DNA of 64,000 nt, taken from Bradyrhizobium diazoefficiens. GTDB taxonomy: Bacteria > Pseudomonadota > Alphaproteobacteria > Rhizobiales > Xanthobacteraceae. Position numbers and translations under genes: made by a program. The DNA is taken from contig NZ_JAENXS010000002.1 of NCBI RefSeq assembly GCF_016612535.1, positions 2,418,001 to 2,482,000 on the forward strand, given 5' to 3'. Below the pieces are notes generated by a model. It searched no databases and was not told where the DNA came from. It worked only from the letters and a program-made list of their open reading frames with translations. Below are positions 59,411 through 64,000 of this stretch, in pieces. Numbering within the stretch: position 1 is the stretch's first letter; every line of letters starts with the position of its first letter.

Positions 59411-60097
59411 ATGCTCAAATTCTATTTCAACGGATCGCCGAACCCGACCAAGGTGGCACTCTATCTGGAAGAGGCCGGTCTGCCGTTCGAGCCGGTGAAG
59501 ATCGACACCCGCAAGGGCGAGCAGTTCACGCCAGACTATCTGAAGATCAATCCGAACGGCAAGGTGCCGGCGATCGACGACAACGGCACGATCGTGTTCG
59601 ACAGCAACGCCATCCTGCTCTATCTCGCCGAGACAACCGGCAAGTTCCTGCCCGCCGCCAACGTCCGCGGCGAGACGCTGTCCTGGCTGATGTTCATCGC
59701 CACCGGCCTCGGCCCCTTTTCGGGCCAAGCCGTGCACTTCAAGCATTTCGCGCCGAAGGATCAGAACCACGACTACGCCCATAACCGCTACCAGTACGAG
59801 ACCGATCGCCACTACAAGATTCTCGACGCGCACCTCGAAGGCCGCCGCTACATGGTCGGCGACAGCTATTCGATCGTCGACATGGCGCTGTGGGGCTGGG
59901 CGCGGATGGTGCCGTTCAAGCTCGGCGACGACGCCTTTGCGCGCTACCCGAACGTGAAGCGGCTGGTCGACGAGATCTCGGCGCGGCCGGCAGCGGCGCG
60001 GGCGATCGCACTGAAGGACAAGTTCACCTTTAAGGCCGAGATGGACGACGAGGCGAGAGCCAACATGTTCAAGCACATGACGACCAAGGTCGCCTGA
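59411..60097 (+). CDS. glutathione S-transferase family protein, 228 aa
   Basis: A soluble GST-fold protein. The N-terminal thioredoxin-like domain (about 1-78) has MLKFYFNGSPNPTKVALYLE, KINPNGKVPAIDDNG and the glutathione-binding DSNAILLYLAE; the C-terminal helical domain has SYSIVDMALWGWARM. Substrate unknown. The upstream frame from 59153 crosses repeat family B and is not coding. GGGAGA lies a few bases before ATG 59411. It converges with the SnoaL-like gene over a terminator. Confidence 0.9.
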   Translation: MLKFYFNGSPNPTKVALYLEEAGLPFEPVKIDTRKGEQFTPDYLKINPNGKVPAIDDNGTIVFDSNAILLYLAETTGKFLPAANVRGETLSWLMFIATGLGPFSGQAVHFKHFAPKDQNHDYAHNRYQYETDRHYKILDAHLEGRRYMVGDSYSIVDMALWGWARMVPFKLGDDAFARYPNVKRLVDEISARPAAARAIALKDKFTFKAEMDDEARANMFKHMTTKVA

Positions 60098-60100
60098 CAA

Positions 60101-60135
60101 CCAAAAACACCGGCGGGCCGAAGGCGCCCGCCGGT
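60101..60135 (-). terminator. terminator of the SnoaL-like gene
   Basis: A perfect 10-base stem, ACCGGCGGGC (60109-60118) with GCCCGCCGGT (60126-60135), followed on the minus strand by GTTTTTGG. It also lies 11 bases after the rightward glutathione transferase gene and may stop both transcripts. Confidence 0.7.
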
Positions 60136-60161
60136 TGAGAACTCCCTATGTCCGGTCCGGA

Positions 60162-60608
60162 TCAACCGGCAGCCGCACGCCGATCCTGCTCCGGAAACGG
60201 ACCCAGCGCCTTCTCGGTCAAAACCGAGTCGCAATACTCCCGGATCTCCTTGATCTTGCCGTCCTCGAGCCGAAACACCAGGCAATAGTCGTTGTCGTAG
60301 CGCACGCCCTCGGGCGTGATGTTGTCGCCCTTGGCCTCCACCACGACGATGTCGCCATCGGCGATGAAGCGCTCGGCGACCGTGCGCGTCCGGTCGCGCA
60401 GGCGGGTCCGCACATAGCCGTGCAGATCGTTGAGGATCGCGTCCCTCCCCGTGAAGGTGCGCGACCAGGAGTACTGGCCGGTGACGATCCATCTTGCGTC
60501 GTCGGCAAGGCTTGCGGTGAACAGGGCGCGATCGCGCACCGTCGGATCGGGGTTGGCGGCGGCGGCGAAAATATCCTGCATCAGCTTCTTGTTGGCGCTC
60601 GCGCTCAT
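60162..60608 (-). CDS. SnoaL-like (NTF2-fold) polyketide cyclase/isomerase family protein
   Basis: A 148-residue NTF2-fold protein: ANKKLMQDIFAAAANPDPTV, then ADDARWIVTGQYSWSRTFTG and NDYCLVFRLEDGKIKEIREY, the characteristic SnoaL-like order of helix, sheet and YxxD..GKIxEI. Members act on small ring compounds or are non-catalytic. Start ATG 60608. It is divergent from the LysR gene 91 bases away, so that LysR probably controls it. The longer frame into the LysR gene is a shadow. Confidence 0.8.
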   Translation of the reverse strand: MSASANKKLMQDIFAAAANPDPTVRDRALFTASLADDARWIVTGQYSWSRTFTGRDAILNDLHGYVRTRLRDRTRTVAERFIADGDIVVVEAKGDNITPEGVRYDNDYCLVFRLEDGKIKEIREYCDSVLTEKALGPFPEQDRRAAAG

Positions 60609-60671
60609 GGCGGCATCTCCGTTCAGTGACAACACGGAGATCATCGCGGTGTAGCGACAATTCTTCAAATC

Positions 60672-60692
60672 GATAGAGAATATGGTATCTAT
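60672..60692. promoter_or_regulatory. candidate LysR box between the divergent genes
   Basis: ATAGA-GAATATGGTA-TCTAT (60673-60692): an inverted repeat with five-base arms and a ten-base spacer, 8 bases before the LysR start. LysR regulators often bind a partly palindromic T-N11-A site between divergent genes. Confidence 0.45.
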
Positions 60693-60699
60693 TCGCCTC

Positions 60700-61614
60700 A
60701 TGAATTTGAATTCGCTCGACCTCAACCTATTGACCGCGCTCGACGCGCTGCTGCGCGAGGCCAATGTCAGCCGCGCCGCCCTGCGCATCGGGCTGTCGCA
60801 GCCGGCCGCGAGCCACGCGCTGCAACGCCTGCGCGACATCTTCGGCGACCCGCTGCTGGTGCGTACCGGCGCGCGGATGGAGTTGACGCCGCGGGCGCAA
60901 GCCCTGCGCGCGCCGCTGGCACAGGCGCTCGACCAGATGCGCTCTCTGTTCGTGCCCGACGAGTTCGATGCCGCGCGCAGCGAGCGGCAATTCCGATTGA
61001 TGATGCCGGATCTCGCGGTCGAGCTGCTGATGCCGCCTTTGATGGAGAAGGTGACGAAGGCCGCGCCGAACGTCCGCATCGACGTCGTGCCGTGGCGGGG
61101 CCCTGCGATCTTCCACGCCGAGTTCGCCCGCACCATCGATCTCGTGATCTCGATTGGCAATGCGTTCAAAGGCTTTCACCGCCAGCTGCTCTACACCGAC
61201 AGTGACGCGCTGGCGGTGCGGCGCGGCCATCCCATGGGCGTCAAGCTCAAGCGGCGGGAGGTCTTCCTCGCCGCACGCCATGTCGGCGTGATCATCCGCG
61301 GCAACAGCGAGGATCTGATCGACACCTGGCTGCGACCTAAGGACATCGAGCGGCACATCTCGCTGGTCGTGTCAGGCTATCTGGAGGCGTTGCACGTCGC
61401 CGCCCGCACCGACCTCGTCGCCTTCGTGCCGCGCCGGCTGATCGCGGCGCTTTCGAAGCAGTTCGGTCTTGTCACGGTGACGCCGCCGCTCGATCCCGGG
61501 ATCGACGAGCAGTTCATGTTCCACCCGACGCGGGCGCAGATGGATCCGGGCTCGATCTGGCTGCGACGGTTGATGCTGGAGACGGGACGGGGGTTGGAGA
61601 AGAAGGTTTCGTAG
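60700..61614 (+). CDS. LysR family transcriptional regulator
   Basis: A 304-residue LysR protein. The winged-helix domain (about 1-65) starts MNLNSLDLNLLTALDALLRE and continues NVSRAALRIGLSQPAASHAL then LRDIFGDPLLVRTG; the rest is the two-lobe effector domain. Its closeness to NodD-type wHTH text (DLNLL..LDALL) is general to one LysR branch and not enough to call it NodD. ATG 60700 has the family start; six codons upstream is another ATG. It is divergent from the SnoaL-like gene. Its stop TAG (61612-61614) belongs to a repeat element. Confidence 0.9.
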   Translation: MNLNSLDLNLLTALDALLREANVSRAALRIGLSQPAASHALQRLRDIFGDPLLVRTGARMELTPRAQALRAPLAQALDQMRSLFVPDEFDAARSERQFRLMMPDLAVELLMPPLMEKVTKAAPNVRIDVVPWRGPAIFHAEFARTIDLVISIGNAFKGFHRQLLYTDSDALAVRRGHPMGVKLKRREVFLAARHVGVIIRGNSEDLIDTWLRPKDIERHISLVVSGYLEALHVAARTDLVAFVPRRLIAALSKQFGLVTVTPPLDPGIDEQFMFHPTRAQMDPGSIWLRRLMLETGRGLEKKVS

Positions 61615-61724
61615 GGTGGGTTAGCCCCGCGGATTGCGCGAAGCGCAAACCGCTCAGCGTAACCCACTACTACTGTCTCCGCGGAAATTAAAGAGGTGGG
61701 TTATGCTACGCTAACCCACCCTAC
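61611..61724. repeat. GTAGGGTGGGTTAGC inverted repeat, overlapping a stop codon
   Basis: Left end GTAGGGTGGGTTAGC (61611-61625) and right end GGTTATGCTACGCTAACCCA plus CCCTAC (to 61724) are complementary over most of 15 bases; an inner pair CGCTCAGCGTAACCCAC/GTGGGTTATGCTACG also fits. The TAG in the first five bases ends the LysR gene. Confidence 0.8.
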
Positions 61725-61732
61725 AAGAGGCC

Positions 61733-62353
61733 TTACGCCTTCTGTGCGTCCATCACCTTGCGCACCGCGGGCCGATCCGACATGCGCTTGAAATGGTCGG
61801 CGATCTTTGGGGTCGCGTTGATGTCGACGCTGTCGCCTTCGAGCCAGTGCGAGAGCGTGTGGAGATAGGGATCGCAGATCGTGAACTGATCGCCCATCAC
61901 CCACGGTCCTCTCAACATCTTCTGCTCGATCAGGGCGAAGCAGGCACCCATTGTCTTCGGAACCATCCGCTTCATGTCGGCGAACGAACTCTCCTCCGTG
62001 GCCCAGCGCGGACCGCGCCCCTTGTGCGCATGCGCCACATGCACGGTGGAGCAGAGATAGGAGTTGAACGACTGCACCTGGGCGAAGTCGAAGGGATCGT
62101 CGAGCGGCGCGAGCTTCGCCTTGGGGAAGGTTTGCGCGATGTAGGCCAGCATCGCCGGCGTCTCGGTGAGGACGCCGCGATCGGTCACCAGCGCCGGCAC
62201 GCGGCCCTTCGGGTTGATGGCGAGATAGTCCGGGCTGTTCTGCTGGTTGTCCTTGAAGCTCAGGCGTTCAGCCGCGTAGTCGGCGCCGGCCTCCTCCAGG
62301 GTCATGTAGGTGGCGAGTGCGCAGGTGCCGGTGGCGTAGTAGAGCTTGAGCAT
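61733..62353 (-). CDS. glutathione S-transferase family protein, 206 aa
   Basis: A beta-class-like GST. The N-terminus MLKLYYATGTCALATYMTLE contains the Cys of bacterial beta GSTs; KDNQQNSPDYLAINPKGRVP and TETPAMLAYIAQTFPKA follow as in that class, and the C-terminal domain has MGDQFTICDPYLHTL. Substrate unknown. ATG 62353 has GAGG six bases before it and is preferred over an ATG four codons earlier. The much longer open frame continuing upstream to 63415 lies antisense to the FAD monooxygenase and is not coding. Confidence 0.9.
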   Translation of the reverse strand: MLKLYYATGTCALATYMTLEEAGADYAAERLSFKDNQQNSPDYLAINPKGRVPALVTDRGVLTETPAMLAYIAQTFPKAKLAPLDDPFDFAQVQSFNSYLCSTVHVAHAHKGRGPRWATEESSFADMKRMVPKTMGACFALIEQKMLRGPWVMGDQFTICDPYLHTLSHWLEGDSVDINATPKIADHFKRMSDRPAVRKVMDAQKA

Positions 62354-62491
62354 GTCTGACCTCATGGGAAAGCTGGAAAATAACGGCTGCCGTCCCTGGG
62401 GTCTATAGCACGCTGTTCTACTGCTTTGCTCTTCGCAGTTGCCCACATCCGCCCGCCTGTGCCAAGACGCCTCAATTGGAGGGGGTTTGTC

Positions 62492-63769
62492 ATGACGGTA
62501 CTCATCGCCGGCGGCGGCATCGGCGGGCTGACGCTTGCGCTCAGCTTGCACGGAATCGGCGTGTCCGTAAAAGTCTTCGAGAGCGTCGCGGAGCTGAAGC
62601 CGCTCGGCGTCGGCATCAACGTGCTGCCGCATGCGGTACGCGAGCTGATCGAGCTCGGGCTGATGGACAAGCTCGACGCCAGCGGCGTACGCACCCGCGA
62701 GCTTGCCTATTTCTCCAAGCACGGCAGGCCGATCTGGAGCGAGCCGCGCGGGCTGGAAGCCGGTTACAAATGGCCGCAATTCTCGATCCATCGCGGCACG
62801 CTGCAGCAGCTCCTGCTCGACATCGCGATCGAGCGGCTCGGCCGCGACAACATCTTGACCAGCCATCATCTGACCGGGTGGACCGAAGCGACCAGCGGCG
62901 TGCGCGCCGATTTCGTCGACAGGGCGACCGGCAAGGCCGCGGGGACTTACGACGGTGCGATCATGATCGCCGCCGACGGCATCCATTCCGCCGCGCGAGA
63001 GAAGCTTTACCCCGACGAAGGCCCGCCGATCTGGAACGGCCGCATCCTCTGGCGCGGCGTGACGCCTGCAAAGGCCTTCCTCACCGGCCGCACCATGATC
63101 ATGGCCGGGCACGAAATCCTGAAATTCGTCTGCTATCCGATCAGCAAGGCGCCGGACGCCGCGGGCAACCATTTGATCAACTGGGTCGCCGAGCGCCACA
63201 TGCCGCCGACCTATCAGTGGCGTCGCGAGGACTACAACCGCACCGCGCGGCTGGAAGAGTTTCTGCCCTGGTTCGAGAGCTGGCAGTTCGACTGGCTCGA
63301 CGTGCCCGGGCTGATCCGGAACTGCCCGCACGCCTATGAATATCCGCTGGTCGACCGCGATCCGGTCTCGCAATGGACCTTTGGCAAGGTGACGCTGATG
63401 GGCGATGCCGCGCATCCGATGTACCCGATCGGCTCGAACGGCGCGTCACAGGCGATCCTCGATGCCCGCACCATCACCCGCGAGATTTTGGCGCACGGCC
63501 CGACGCAGGCGGCGCTGCTCGCCTATGAGGCCGAGCGGCGGCCTGCGACCACCGACCTCGTGCTGCTCAATCGCAAGAATGGCCCCGAGCAGGTGATGCA
63601 GCTCGTCGAAGAGCGCGCGCCGGATGGTTACGGCGTTGTGACCGACGTGCTGTCGCAGAAAGAGCTGGAGGACATCGCCGCGAATTACAAGCGCGTCGCG
63701 GGATTTCAGGTGGAGGCGCTGAATGCGAAGCCGGCGATTGTGAGCAAGGACGCGCGCGCGGGAGCGTGA
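62492..63769 (+). CDS. FAD-dependent monooxygenase (salicylate hydroxylase-like)
   Basis: A 425-residue flavoprotein. It opens MTVLIAGGGIGGLTLALSLH (GxGxxG), then has a GADG-like AADGIHSAAREKLYPDE region and VTLMGDAAHPMYPIGSNGAS, the second FAD motif with GD and the P-rich loop. This order is that of class A aromatic hydroxylases. Substrate not predicted. GGAGGGGG precedes ATG 62492; the frame upstream is not used. It is divergent from the GST gene, a 138-base gap. Confidence 0.9.
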   Translation: MTVLIAGGGIGGLTLALSLHGIGVSVKVFESVAELKPLGVGINVLPHAVRELIELGLMDKLDASGVRTRELAYFSKHGRPIWSEPRGLEAGYKWPQFSIHRGTLQQLLLDIAIERLGRDNILTSHHLTGWTEATSGVRADFVDRATGKAAGTYDGAIMIAADGIHSAAREKLYPDEGPPIWNGRILWRGVTPAKAFLTGRTMIMAGHEILKFVCYPISKAPDAAGNHLINWVAERHMPPTYQWRREDYNRTARLEEFLPWFESWQFDWLDVPGLIRNCPHAYEYPLVDRDPVSQWTFGKVTLMGDAAHPMYPIGSNGASQAILDARTITREILAHGPTQAALLAYEAERRPATTDLVLLNRKNGPEQVMQLVEERAPDGYGVVTDVLSQKELEDIAANYKRVAGFQVEALNAKPAIVSKDARAGA

Positions 63770-63796
63770 GTTCGGTCCAAGATCCGTGACTCGCAC

Positions 63797-63979
63797 GAAG
63801 CGAGATGCACGTTGATGTGCCCTCGCCCCTTGTGGGAGAGGGCAGCGACGACAGTAAACGCAGACTCGCTCGGGTGAGGGGTATCTCTCCGCGCTCACCT
63901 CTCACAATTGAATTCGCCGACAGATACCCCTCATCCGGCGCTTCGCGCCACCTTCCCCCACAAGGGGGGAAGGGAAGAA
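63797..63979. repeat. CCCTCGCCCCTTGTGGGAGAG repeat (family E), copy 2
   Basis: About 183 bases matching 55742-55930 in order and mostly in sequence (TGCCCTCGCCCCTTGTGGGA, GGTGAGGGGT, GATACCCCTCATCCGGCGCT and CCTTCCCCCACAAGGGGG), with a different middle. Terminal pieces can pair as a stem. Confidence 0.85.
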
Positions 63980-64000
63980 GGAGCGCGCCGTTACACTATC

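Noticed and set aside
60700..61614. NodD identity for the LysR regulator
   Set aside because: The N-terminal likeness is shared by many LysR proteins, and no nod genes or nod-box-like sequence is nearby.
61733..63415. 560-codon minus-strand frame fused to the GST at 61733
   Set aside because: The upstream 350 codons are antisense to the FAD monooxygenase; GST has its own ribosome site and start at 62353.

Overview
This 64 kb window is a stretch of chromosome from a GC-rich alphaproteobacterium, most likely Bradyrhizobium or a close relative in Nitrobacteraceae. The evidence is the gene set and style: CcrM-type GANTC methylase, a NadQ-type NUDIX/helix-turn-helix regulator near nadABC, two methyl-accepting chemotaxis proteins ending in FLE(S/T)VRAA, pyruvate phosphate dikinase with an Ala/Lys/Pro tail, a TIGR02301-type secreted protein, a PA0069-type radical SAM protein, and many short palindromic intergenic repeats. 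I see no rRNA, tRNA, CRISPR, phage or intact insertion sequence. The window looks like core chromosome, densely packed and mostly housekeeping.

Layout. 1-5.8 kb: a truncated CaiB/BaiF CoA-transferase, an SRAP protein (YedK/HMCES), small conserved proteins, a NUDIX hydrolase, SseA sulfurtransferase and a dihydroorotase-like amidohydrolase. 5.9-12.4 kb: a rightward run of YgfZ, Tag glycosylase, an HD hydrolase, a tyrosine-phosphatase-like protein, the NadQ-type regulator and a very large DUF2339 membrane protein. 12.4-19.1 kb: two tandem chemotaxis receptors, small hypotheticals, an AcuI/YhdH-type reductase and a decayed MFS gene. 19.2-23.1 kb: nadA-nadB-nadC behind two near-identical operator-like palindromes. 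23.2-32.2 kb: SleB-type wall hydrolase, ppdK, small proteins, glyS and glyQ. 32.3-36 kb: S49 peptidase, a 32-residue membrane peptide, TrmN6-like methyltransferase, DUF2007 protein and a polyprenyl diphosphate synthase. 36.2-39.7 kb: HxlR regulator with palindrome, a KAS II-like synthase, LysE exporter, alpha/beta hydrolase. 39.8-49.2 kb: ispE, a TPR protein, ETF-ubiquinone oxidoreductase, an unusual family-4-like uracil-DNA glycosylase, a membrane glycosyltransferase, rnhB and a PA0069 radical SAM protein. 49.4-53 kb: xfp-ackA, a phosphoketolase/acetate kinase shunt. 53-57.6 kb: RMD1/YagE protein, a GT2-like protein, a MarR-GNAT fusion, MoaB and a YpfJ-type zinc protease. 57.6-64 kb: ccrM with a CtrA-like box and GANTC sites at its start, two glutathione transferases, a divergent LysR/SnoaL-like pair and an FAD monooxygenase.

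How things fit together. The clearest regulatory circuit is NAD synthesis: a NadQ-type repressor gene lies about 10.7 kb from nadABC, whose upstream region carries a perfect 19-bp palindrome and a near-copy 73 bp away. The ccrM upstream region has the elements expected of cell-cycle control. DNA maintenance is well represented (SRAP, Tag, uracil glycosylase, RNase HII, PA0069 radical SAM, CcrM), and two of these proteins end in a beta-clamp-like pentapeptide. At least seven families of palindromic repeats sit between genes, one pair inside the nad operon and one supplying the stop codon of a LysR gene.

I found no clearly undescribed multi-gene system. The best leads are the NAD operator pair, the ccrM upstream architecture, the clamp-like C-termini and the glycosylase with missing iron-sulfur ligands. 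All family assignments come from reading the protein sequences; no database search was run.
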